Source: Paenibacillus sp. J23TS9 (GTDB taxonomy: Bacteria; Bacillota; Bacilli; Paenibacillales; Paenibacillaceae). From it: 64,000 bases of DNA. The stretch lies in the NCBI RefSeq assembly GCF_018403225.1, contig NZ_BOSG01000002.1, positions 248,001 to 312,000 on the forward strand, given 5' to 3'. Position 1 is the stretch's first letter. Each line of letters opens with the position of its first letter. A model generated the notes under the pieces. The model worked only from the letters and a program-made list of their open reading frames with translations. It was not told the origin of the DNA and ran no database searches. Of this stretch, positions 52,159 to 64,000 are shown in pieces. A program made the translations under genes and the position numbers.

Positions 52159-53570
52159 TCCACTCCCTTCATTCCCCGGCTGCAAATGCGATCCAGCGCT
52201 GCTGCAAGCAGCTCGATATCCTCCTGGGTGTGAACCTCTGTGACACAGAGCAGCATGCTCTGACCAAGCTCAGGAAAGTCAGCGGATAAATCGTGACCGC
52301 CCTGAATGCCTTCAATACGCAGCTGTTTTTGAATCTCCTCTACCGTCAAGCCTGTCTTCGTAAAATCCGCAACAAACTCTTTGAAAAATGGGGACTGCAA
52401 TCGGACGGACATGCCCTCAATTTCTTCAAGCAGCTTCGCAGCATACTGGGATTTTTGCATAATCGTCTGGCCCAGCTCCTGCATGCCATGAGGTCCGAGC
52501 AGTGCGAGGTACACCCCCGCCGTAATACCCCACAGCGCCGTTTGGGTTCCAACGGATTCTTTTCCTTTTTCCCGGTCATGGAATGAAGTCCGTTCATAAG
52601 CGACGTCCCCGAAGCCGTACTCGCCTTCCACGATCGTAGGAGCGATACCGAACAGGCGTGAAGGATACTCCATCACATATTTCTCTTCATTACGGGTGGC
52701 GATAAAGCCCGCCTGGCCGCCGCCGTAATTCATGTGCATCCCGAGGGGCTGCAGATCGCCGCATACGATATCTGCGCCGTATTGGCTTGGCGGTTTGAGT
52801 ACTCCAAGCGAAATCGGGTCCACTCCAACTACACATACCGCGCCTGCTTCATGGACAATGTCGGCAATTTGCCGTCCCTGTGACTCGATCGTGCCGAAGA
52901 AGGATGGATTCTCAAAATACACCGCGGCCGTATTGCTTGTGATTTTATTACGCAAATCCTGAAGATTCAGCTCACCGGATTCTGTCCGAAAATCAACCAG
53001 CTGATAAGACAGGTCCGGCGTAATGTAGTTGACGATGATCTTCAGCTTATCCTTGTCGATCGTTCCCGCAAGCAGCACCTCCGTACGTCCGGTCATCCGA
53101 GCGGCCATCCGCAGCGAGGTCGACGCAGCCTGCGCCCAGTCAAAGGTAGGCACGTTCACAACATCCATATCCAGCAGCTCCGCCATAAGGCTCTGGTATT
53201 CGAACAAAGCCTGGAACCGGCCGTGATCCTCATATGGCTCCCCTGCATAAGCTGTCACAAACTCGGAACGCTGGTTAATTTCATCGCATACTGCCGGAAT
53301 GAAATGCGGCCAGCAGCCTGCCCCGAGAAAACTGACGACATCCTGCGTGCTTTCGTTTCGGTTCAACAGCCGACTGACATGCCGTCTCAGCTCCTGCTCG
53401 CTTAAAGCAGGGGGCATATCCATCTCTTTCTTCAGCTTTAGCTCATCCGGAATGATCCGGTACAAATCCTCGATCCGTTCTACTCCGATCTCATCCAGCA
53501 TCTGGCGCTGAACTTCCGGAATCATGTTCGGTATATAGGGATGCGAAGATGCCCGTTTATGCTGTGCCAT
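52152..53570 (-). CDS. Divergent GcvPA-like PLP enzyme (glycine dehydrogenase subunit 1 family)
   Basis: A 472-residue partner subunit of the GcvPA type. The N-terminus YIPNMIPEVQRQMLDEIGVE, then LPPALSEQEL-like PPALSEQELRRHVSRL and FLGAGCWPHFIPAVCDEI place it in the family. The usual YTPYQPEISQG block is replaced by AYAGEPYEDHGRFQALFEYQ and NASMYDGATA by NVPTFDWAQAAST. No gcvT or gcvH is nearby. It lies 58 bases after the SDR gene. Both halves deviate in the active-site blocks, so this is probably a functionally distinct paralogue. Confidence 0.82.
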   Translation of the reverse strand: MAQHKRASSHPYIPNMIPEVQRQMLDEIGVERIEDLYRIIPDELKLKKEMDMPPALSEQELRRHVSRLLNRNESTQDVVSFLGAGCWPHFIPAVCDEINQRSEFVTAYAGEPYEDHGRFQALFEYQSLMAELLDMDVVNVPTFDWAQAASTSLRMAARMTGRTEVLLAGTIDKDKLKIIVNYITPDLSYQLVDFRTESGELNLQDLRNKITSNTAAVYFENPSFFGTIESQGRQIADIVHEAGAVCVVGVDPISLGVLKPPSQYGADIVCGDLQPLGMHMNYGGGQAGFIATRNEEKYVMEYPSRLFGIAPTIVEGEYGFGDVAYERTSFHDREKGKESVGTQTALWGITAGVYLALLGPHGMQELGQTIMQKSQYAAKLLEEIEGMSVRLQSPFFKEFVADFTKTGLTVEEIQKQLRIEGIQGGHDLSADFPELGQSMLLCVTEVHTQEDIELLAAALDRICSRGMKGVEC

Positions 53571-53628
53571 ATTGTCATCTCTCCTTATGCCAAATTGGAA
53601 CGCTTATCTGTGTCAAACCTGGACCTTC

Positions 53629-58766
<5,138 letters not shown>

Positions 58767-58793
58767 GGTCACGCCTCCTTCATGCCAAGTGGT

Positions 58794-59621
58794 TTATCCC
58801 TTCAGTGTTCCATCCGCCAGACCTGCAAAAATTTGTTTCTGGAATATAAAGATCACGGCGAGCATCGGCAGAACGCTGATAACCGAGCCTGACATAATCA
58901 GGTTGTATGGCGTGCGGACCCCGGACTGGAGCGCGCGGATCGCTACGGCAATGGTCAGATTATTCTCGCTGCGGAGAATGACCGTCGGCCACAGGAAGTT
59001 GTTCCATTCCTCCACGAAAAAGATAATGCCGAGACTCGCAAATGCCGGAATCAAAATTGGAGCCACAATCCGGAAGTAAATCCGGTTCTCCGAGCAGCCG
59101 TCCATACGTGCCGCTTCGAGCAGTTCGTTCTCCACGGACATGCAGTACTGCCTCATGTAAAAGATGCCGAAGGCGCTGGTCAGTCTCGGTAATATCACAC
59201 CCCACAGATGGTCGATCAGACCAAGATCACGGTAAATGACAAACAGCGGCACCAGGCTCGACTCCATCGGAATCATAAGCGAAGCCAGCACCAGCCCGAA
59301 CAGCAGGCCCTTGCCGCGAAAACGGTACTTGGCAAAAGCAAACCCGGCCAGCGAGCAGAAAAACAACGCACCCACCGTTCCTGTCACGGCCGTGAACAGG
59401 CTGTTCAAAATGACGGCTCCAAAGTGACGCTCCGTAAACAGCTGTGTAAAGTTCTCCCAATGCAGCGTGTGTGGTATCCAAATCGGCGGATTGGCGAAAA
59501 TTTGGCTTTTGTCCTTGAGCGAGGAGCTCAGCATCCAGATGAACGGAAACATAAACACGGCGGCCAAAATCAGAAATACCAGCAGCATGACGATGGATAA
59601 TGTTTTATGTTGTTTTTTCAT
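58794..59621 (-). CDS. Sugar ABC transporter permease (MalG/YesQ type)
   Basis: A 275-residue CUT1-type permease with six helices. The coupling EAA-like loop is ENELLEAARMDGCSENRIYF then RIVAPILIPAFASLGIIFFV. The N-terminus LVFLILAAVFMFPFIWMLSS is standard. It heterodimerises with the upstream permease; the ATPase (MsmX-type) is not encoded here and is commonly shared in this group of importers. Thirteen bases separate it from the previous gene. Confidence 0.94.
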   Translation of the reverse strand: MKKQHKTLSIVMLLVFLILAAVFMFPFIWMLSSSLKDKSQIFANPPIWIPHTLHWENFTQLFTERHFGAVILNSLFTAVTGTVGALFFCSLAGFAFAKYRFRGKGLLFGLVLASLMIPMESSLVPLFVIYRDLGLIDHLWGVILPRLTSAFGIFYMRQYCMSVENELLEAARMDGCSENRIYFRIVAPILIPAFASLGIIFFVEEWNNFLWPTVILRSENNLTIAVAIRALQSGVRTPYNLIMSGSVISVLPMLAVIFIFQKQIFAGLADGTLKG

Positions 59622-59634
59622 TCCTGCCCACCGC

Positions 59635-60516
59635 CTAATCGTTTTCCCGGAACAGCCGCAGCTGCAGCAGGGAAAGAATCATCATCACCATGAAGAAAAA
59701 GATCGAAATCGTTGAAGCATAACCCATATTGAGGTTCTGGAAGCTTTCTTTATAGATCAGCACCACCGGGGTGGTTGTAGACAGGTTGGGTCCGCCTTTG
59801 GTCAAAATGAACGGCTCCGTAAACAGCGAGAACGTCCCAAGCGTTGACAGCACGGTACAAAAGGCCAGCAGCCTTTTCATCAGGGGCAGGGTAATGTACC
59901 AGAATGACTTGATGCCGCTGGCTCCGTCCACCTCGGCGGCTTCATACAGCGATCTCGAAATACTCTGCATGCCGCCCAGCAGCAGAATCATGTTGTATCC
60001 GGTCCACCGGAAAATAACAAGCAGCGACACCGAGATCCTGGCCCACCACGGCGTTTCCAGGAATGGAATCGGTTCATGGATGAACCCCGCGTTCATCAGC
60101 ACTTGATTCAAAATGCCTGTCGAGTTAAAAATCAATAGAAACACAAACGAAATGGCAACAACGGAGGTAATGTTCGGTATGAAAAACACCGTACGGAAAA
60201 ATCCGGTCCACTTCATCCAGCTGCTGCTGAGGCAGGAGGCGAAGATGAGTGCAAGCAACAACATCACTGGTACGTACAGCAGAAAAATAAAAATGCTGTT
60301 GAGCAGTGACTGCCAGAATTCCCGGTTCGTCAGCAGGGTCTTATAGTTGGCGAGCCCGACGAACGTTTTGACTTCCTCGCCATGCCAGTTCGTAAAGCTC
60401 AAATAAATGGAGAATACAAAAGGTAAAAACACAAATACCATAAAGAGTATGAAAAACGGGGCGATAAACCGGTACGGTGCCGTTTTAAACTGCCATCTCC
60501 AATAGAAATTTTGCAT
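59635..60516 (-). CDS. Sugar ABC transporter permease (MalF/YesP type)
   Basis: A 293-residue CUT1-type permease with six helices, the first of the pair. The coupling segment is SRSLYEAAEVDGASGIKSFW then YITLPLMKRLLAFCTVLSTL. N-terminal hydrophobic FIAPFFILFMVFVFLPFVFS is typical. GGAGGAG precedes the ATG. It follows the binding-protein gene across a hairpin-containing 108-base gap, which may lower permease expression relative to the binding protein. Confidence 0.94.
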   Translation of the reverse strand: MQNFYWRWQFKTAPYRFIAPFFILFMVFVFLPFVFSIYLSFTNWHGEEVKTFVGLANYKTLLTNREFWQSLLNSIFIFLLYVPVMLLLALIFASCLSSSWMKWTGFFRTVFFIPNITSVVAISFVFLLIFNSTGILNQVLMNAGFIHEPIPFLETPWWARISVSLLVIFRWTGYNMILLLGGMQSISRSLYEAAEVDGASGIKSFWYITLPLMKRLLAFCTVLSTLGTFSLFTEPFILTKGGPNLSTTTPVVLIYKESFQNLNMGYASTISIFFFMVMMILSLLQLRLFREND

Positions 60517-60539
60517 CGGATCTCCTCCAGGAAAGCGAA

Positions 60540-60587
60540 GTCCCGCACCCTGGTAACGGCTTAAGGCCGTTATTTCAAGGCGCGGAC
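60540..60587 (-). other. Intercistronic stem-loop between binding protein and permease
   Basis: TAACGGC at 60554-60560 pairs perfectly with GCCGTTA at 60566-60572. An outer GTCCCGC/GCGCGGAC stem extends it. No long T-run follows. Such hairpins commonly stabilise the upstream binding-protein message and allow partial read-through. Confidence 0.6.
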
Positions 60588-60624
60588 AGCTTCTGTATCT
60601 TTAAGCGGGCTGACTCATGTTTGT

Positions 60625-61953
60625 CTATTTGCGTCCTGTCTTCTGCCGCAGCTCGTCAGCCGCTTTTTTGAACACGCTTTCAACGGATTTGTTATCCAGG
60701 AATATTTCGGCGAAGGCATTCGTAATCAGTTCGTTACCAAGCGGATAATCCTTGGTGTACGTGATCGGCGCCACATTTTTCACGGCATCAATGTACAGGG
60801 TACGGATGGGCTGGTCGTTAAAATAAGGAACCTTTTCTTTAAATGCGTCGTCATTATAGGTCGTTTCGAGGGATGGGAACAATCCGCCTTCCTTCATCAT
60901 TTTCAGCTGCGATTCTTCCTTGCCGAGCATGAATTCAATAAATTCCCACGCCTCTTCCGGATGCTTGGAGTTTTTGTTGATCGCCAGGCTGGCACCGCCG
61001 TCAATCGCACTGCTGTACTTGTCATCAGCGGACCATTTTGGCATTGGCACCACCGACCATTTGCCGCTGGCATCCGGATCAATCAGTGTCGGAAGCAATC
61101 CTTCGTACCAGGAGGCGCCAACGATGGTCGCTTCTTTATTTTGCTGGAAGGAGCTATACCAAGCGTCGCTCCAAGGCTTCACTTCGTATACATAGCCGTT
61201 TTTCACGAGGTCGACAAAATACTGCGCCGTCTTGATCACTTCAGGGTTATCCAGCTGGACCGAACCGTCCTTGCCAAACATCCACAGGTCACGCTGCCAC
61301 AGCATCTGCTGGAAGAACACGCCGTCGGTCTGCGATTTCGATTCCGCCAGCATTGCAACGCCTGTCTTTTCCTTCAGCTGCTTCGCGAATTTCATATAGT
61401 CGTCCCAAGTTTTCAGCTCTGCGCTCACATCCTCAGGCTTGTAAGGAAGTCCTGCTTGCTTAAACAGATCGTTGCGGTAAAACATGACGACAGGGCCGCT
61501 GTCCCATGGCATCGCATAAACTTTGCCATCTTTTGTGGCATCTGCCCATTTGTAGGCGTTCATTTTATCTTTATAAGGAGCTACTTTGTCCGAAATATCC
61601 AACAAACCGCCGGTTTCAATCATCTGCGACAGGCGGAGTGATTCGAGATTCACCACATCCGGAAGCTGGTCGCCGGAGCTGGCAGCGATCAGGAAATTCT
61701 GATAGACATCTGACTGCGCAAGCACATGCAGATCGACATCAATGTTCGGATACTGCTTTTTAAATTCCGGCATATTCAGATCGATGACGTTTTTGGCATC
61801 TTCCCAAATCCAGACGGTGATTTTCGTCTTCCCGCCGGCCGTATCCCCCGCCGCCTTACTGTCGCCTGATTTGCCAGAGCATCCGGACAAAACGAGCGTA
61901 AGCATGAGAACCGTGCATAATACAGCCGCTGACATGCGTTTCATTGCGTTCAA
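60625..61953 (-). CDS. Sugar-binding lipoprotein (extracellular solute-binding family 1)
   Basis: A 442-residue lipoprotein with signal sequence ending in lipobox LSGC (Cys about residue 25), followed by a Ser/Gly linker and a two-lobed family-1 binding domain. Typical blocks are KITVWIWEDAKNVIDLNMPE, PEDVSAELKTWDDYMKFAKQ and AIDGGASLAINKNSKHPEEA. The start is a TTG with AAGGAGG 8 bases upstream; internal ATG codons lie too far from that site. It delivers the oligosaccharide to the two permeases. The exact sugar is unknown; LacZ suggests a galactoside. Confidence 0.95.
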   Translation of the reverse strand: MNAMKRMSAAVLCTVLMLTLVLSGCSGKSGDSKAAGDTAGGKTKITVWIWEDAKNVIDLNMPEFKKQYPNIDVDLHVLAQSDVYQNFLIAASSGDQLPDVVNLESLRLSQMIETGGLLDISDKVAPYKDKMNAYKWADATKDGKVYAMPWDSGPVVMFYRNDLFKQAGLPYKPEDVSAELKTWDDYMKFAKQLKEKTGVAMLAESKSQTDGVFFQQMLWQRDLWMFGKDGSVQLDNPEVIKTAQYFVDLVKNGYVYEVKPWSDAWYSSFQQNKEATIVGASWYEGLLPTLIDPDASGKWSVVPMPKWSADDKYSSAIDGGASLAINKNSKHPEEAWEFIEFMLGKEESQLKMMKEGGLFPSLETTYNDDAFKEKVPYFNDQPIRTLYIDAVKNVAPITYTKDYPLGNELITNAFAEIFLDNKSVESVFKKAADELRQKTGRK

Positions 61954-62005
61954 GCTGCCTTCCTCCTTTGTGTGAAACCTAAGAATTTTCCCAAGTATAA
62001 CAACA

Positions 62006-62020
62006 ATGAAAGCGTTTCAT
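62006..62020. promoter_or_regulatory. CRE/LacI-like dyad upstream of the binding protein
   Basis: ATGAAA-GCG-TTTCAT is a 6-3-6 dyad near the start of the ABC gene set. It resembles a catabolite-response element but is one base shorter than the CcpA consensus. A TATACT about 20 bases downstream on the minus strand could be the -10 box. Confidence 0.35.
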
Positions 62021-62046
62021 AACGGAATTTTGTCTTCATTTTACTG

Positions 62047-63813
62047 TCAATTTGTTCGGTTCTCAGGGAAAGACTCCGGCAATTGCGAGCGTGAACCGCC
62101 TTCTGTTTTGGGCCATCTTATCGTGATTTTTGTTCCTTTACCGACGCTGGACTGAATGCGCATGCCATACATTTCGCCGAAGTGCAGCTTGAATTTCTGG
62201 TCCACATTGTAGCAGCCGAGACCACCTTTTCCGAGCCGCGCAGGGGTTTGTTTGTCCAAGAGCAGCGTTTCGAGCCTTTCCGGTTCGATGCCCGCTCCGT
62301 CATCCTCAAGCGTCAGGACCAGTTCCGTCCCCTCTACCTCCACCTCGATGCGAATGTTGCCTTCCCCGTCCTCAAAGCCGTGAAAAAACGTATTTTCAAG
62401 CAGCGGCTGCAGCGTCATCCGCGGAATCAGGCAGGAGCCCAGTGCCGGATCACTTTCCATGCTGTACCGGAATGCCTCGCCGTAGCGCACCTCCTGTATT
62501 TTCAAATAATATCCAACGGTTTGAAGTTCCTTCTCCAGCGGAATCAGTTCCTCGGTGATCACCAGATTGCCTTCCAGCACCTTGATAAGGTAGTGAATCA
62601 TATTTTGGATTTCCGCATCGCTTTTCAGCTTCGCCTGCCACTGGATCATGTTGAGCGTATTCAGGAGCAAATGCGGGTTGATCTGGTAGTGGAAGGCCTG
62701 CAGCTGGGCCTCTTTCTTAAGCTGTTCCTTATGCTGCACCTCCTGAATGAGAAAACGGATCTGCTCCACCATCTTGTTGAAGCTTGCCCCAAGCCGTCCC
62801 AACTCGTCCTCCGTGTCCATATCGATGCGTGACTGGAGTTGCCCGATGCCGACCAGCTGCATTTTATTTTTCAGGGAAATGATCCGTCTTGTGATGCGGG
62901 AGGAGAACAAATACGAAATGAGCAGCACGAATACGAAGGCAAGACCAATCAATGCGATGGTAAAATAACGGATCATGATCGTGGAGCGGTACACCGGCTC
63001 ATACAGCGTTCTGACCTCAATGCTCCACCCGCTGGATTCTATGCTCCGGTTCCATACGAGATCATCTTCCTCCGCCTTGACCATGTTCGGGCTTTGGTAG
63101 ATCAGCCTGCCGTCCCGGTCGCAAATCGTGATAAAGGAATGCAGATTATTTTCCAAGGTATCGAACGCCTCGAGCAGCTTGGTGGCATCCATTTCAACGA
63201 TAATCCGGCTGTTATGCAGGTAGCCGTATTGGCTTTGCACCGGAAATACCAAACCGATAACCTGCTTCGGAATATTCAAATTACGTGAAATGTAGTAATT
63301 GCTGTCATGAAGGCCCGTCCAGTACTCGCCGCGGTAGCTCTCGGGAATAGCCTGCCACCACGGCTGCTGCTTCAGTTCCTTCACGTCGATCTGAGGGGAT
63401 CCGAAGTAAATATCCGTAGGTGTGATCAGGTAAATGCCCGAGGTCTCCTCCGTCTTATGAGCATCCAGAAAGCGGTTGAAATTTTTCTGGCTGACATAGC
63501 TGGCGTAGTCCTTGGGCTCTTCCGGATGCAGCGTACCGTTGATCGGGTCAAGCAGGTAGGAGTATATATAGCGTGTGGTGGATTTCATTTGCCGCGAATA
63601 CGAATCAAGCTGCGACTGAAGCTGGGTAATGCTCGATTGTCCGTATTGGACCATCTGCGACTGGATTTCCTCCGTCGATTTCGAATATGACAAATACCCC
63701 AGAATCATCAAGGGCACGGCCGACGCGATAAAGAAAAACAAAAACAGCTTTGCGCGCAGATTGCGCTTGAAATACCAATAAGCCCTCTTCCAAATGGGTG
63801 CCCGTGCGTTCAT
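62047..63813 (-). CDS. YesM-type sensor histidine kinase
   Basis: A 588-residue membrane kinase. An N-terminal helix (LFLFFFIASAVPLMILGYL) and a second helix around residue 290 (FTIALIGLAFVFVLLISYLF) bracket a large extracellular sensor domain. A HAMP domain follows, then the His_kinase motif QAFHYQINPHLLLNTLNMIQ and a C-terminal ATPase with LEDDGAGIEPERLETLL and KGGLGCYNVDQKFKLHFGE. It should sense an extracellular sugar, with the binding protein possibly involved, and phosphorylate the YesN-type regulator. Confidence 0.94.
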   Translation of the reverse strand: MNARAPIWKRAYWYFKRNLRAKLFLFFFIASAVPLMILGYLSYSKSTEEIQSQMVQYGQSSITQLQSQLDSYSRQMKSTTRYIYSYLLDPINGTLHPEEPKDYASYVSQKNFNRFLDAHKTEETSGIYLITPTDIYFGSPQIDVKELKQQPWWQAIPESYRGEYWTGLHDSNYYISRNLNIPKQVIGLVFPVQSQYGYLHNSRIIVEMDATKLLEAFDTLENNLHSFITICDRDGRLIYQSPNMVKAEEDDLVWNRSIESSGWSIEVRTLYEPVYRSTIMIRYFTIALIGLAFVFVLLISYLFSSRITRRIISLKNKMQLVGIGQLQSRIDMDTEDELGRLGASFNKMVEQIRFLIQEVQHKEQLKKEAQLQAFHYQINPHLLLNTLNMIQWQAKLKSDAEIQNMIHYLIKVLEGNLVITEELIPLEKELQTVGYYLKIQEVRYGEAFRYSMESDPALGSCLIPRMTLQPLLENTFFHGFEDGEGNIRIEVEVEGTELVLTLEDDGAGIEPERLETLLLDKQTPARLGKGGLGCYNVDQKFKLHFGEMYGMRIQSSVGKGTKITIRWPKTEGGSRSQLPESFPENRTN

Positions 63814-63920
63814 GCGGCAGCATCCTTTCCCTTTTGTCGTTAGGCGTAAGTATTCTATGGGCGGATAGAAGTTCCTTGTGGACGGTGTACTGTAAATAAG
63901 TGGAATCGAATAATGGACGC

Positions 63921-63960
63921 AAAAAAAGGCAGAAGATAAACGGTTCGTTTACCCCTGCCT
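63921..63960 (-). terminator. Minus-strand terminator
   Basis: AGGCAG at 63927-63932 pairs with CTGCCT at 63955-63960, with inner TAAACG/CGTTTA, followed on the minus strand by a T-run. It ends the truncated gene at the right edge and separates it from the kinase gene. Confidence 0.85.
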
Positions 63961-63967
63961 GCATGTG

Positions 63968-64000
63968 TTATGCTTCCGCCTTGGCGTAAGCTTGCGCTGC
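63968..64000 (-). CDS. 3' end of an unidentified gene (cut by window edge)
   Basis: The last ten codons read AAQAYAKAEA before a TAA at 63970-63968. A terminator follows directly, so this is very probably the end of a real minus-strand gene entering from the right. Too little is present to identify it; the Ala/Lys-rich tail is uninformative. Confidence 0.55.
   Translation of the reverse strand, partial: AAQAYAKAEA

Overview
The window is one continuous stretch of a moderately GC-rich Firmicute chromosome, most likely Paenibacillus or a close relative. The evidence is strong AGGAGG-type ribosome sites, frequent GTG and TTG starts, two-subunit glycine dehydrogenase-like genes, a YesM/YesN-type two-component system beside a sugar ABC transporter, a PocR-domain AraC regulator beside glycerol genes, and many Bacillales-type small proteins. 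I saw no rRNA, tRNA, CRISPR array, insertion sequence or prophage. The only clear gene debris is a VOC-like remnant near 41.4 kb.

Layout. 0-5 kb: urease genes in the order ureA-B-C-E-F-G on the minus strand (ureG runs off the left edge), divergent from a urea channel gene. 5-12 kb: small membrane and stress-type proteins, the bifunctional NAD(P)HX repair enzyme NnrDE, a DUF421 protein and an MgtC-like protein. 12-16 kb: a sulfate ABC importer operon (binding protein, CysT, CysW, YezD) without its ATPase. A structured leader precedes it, and an ArsR-type regulator is divergent. 17-30 kb: a lactonase, a LOG protein, an ECF sigma/DUF4179 pair, an Rrf2 regulator, RlmA, a glycerol dehydrogenase/dihydroxyacetone kinase operon with its PocR-AraC regulator, and a second ECF sigma/anti-sigma pair. 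30-39 kb: a self-contained metallo-hydrolase/TetR circuit with twin operators, CcdC, a DUF1641-NDH-2 respiratory operon with an attenuator-like leader, a FUSC membrane protein, a ferredoxin/V4R pair and an LDH-family dehydrogenase. 39-50 kb: an amidase, small enzymes, a five-gene ATP-grasp (YjfC-type) membrane-stress cluster, a secreted beta-propeller protein and an EamA transporter. 50-64 kb: a long minus-strand carbohydrate locus with histidine kinase, binding protein, two permeases, response regulator, LacZ and an SDR, followed by two divergent GcvPA/GcvPB-like genes.

How it works together. The urease/channel block supplies ammonia from urea. The sulfate importer feeds sulfur assimilation under what looks like a repressor plus attenuator. 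The dha genes convert glycerol through dihydroxyacetone to the phosphate. NDH-2 and the LDH-like enzyme are alternative NADH outlets. The YesMN-like locus senses and imports an oligosaccharide that LacZ hydrolyses.

The most unusual parts are the GcvPA/GcvPB-like pair, whose normally invariant PLP-site loops are altered and which sits in a sugar operon without gcvT or gcvH; the sulfate operon leader, which combines an operator, a 13-bp terminator stem and a Cys-Cys reading frame; the ndh leader with two mutually exclusive hairpins; and the ATP-grasp cluster.
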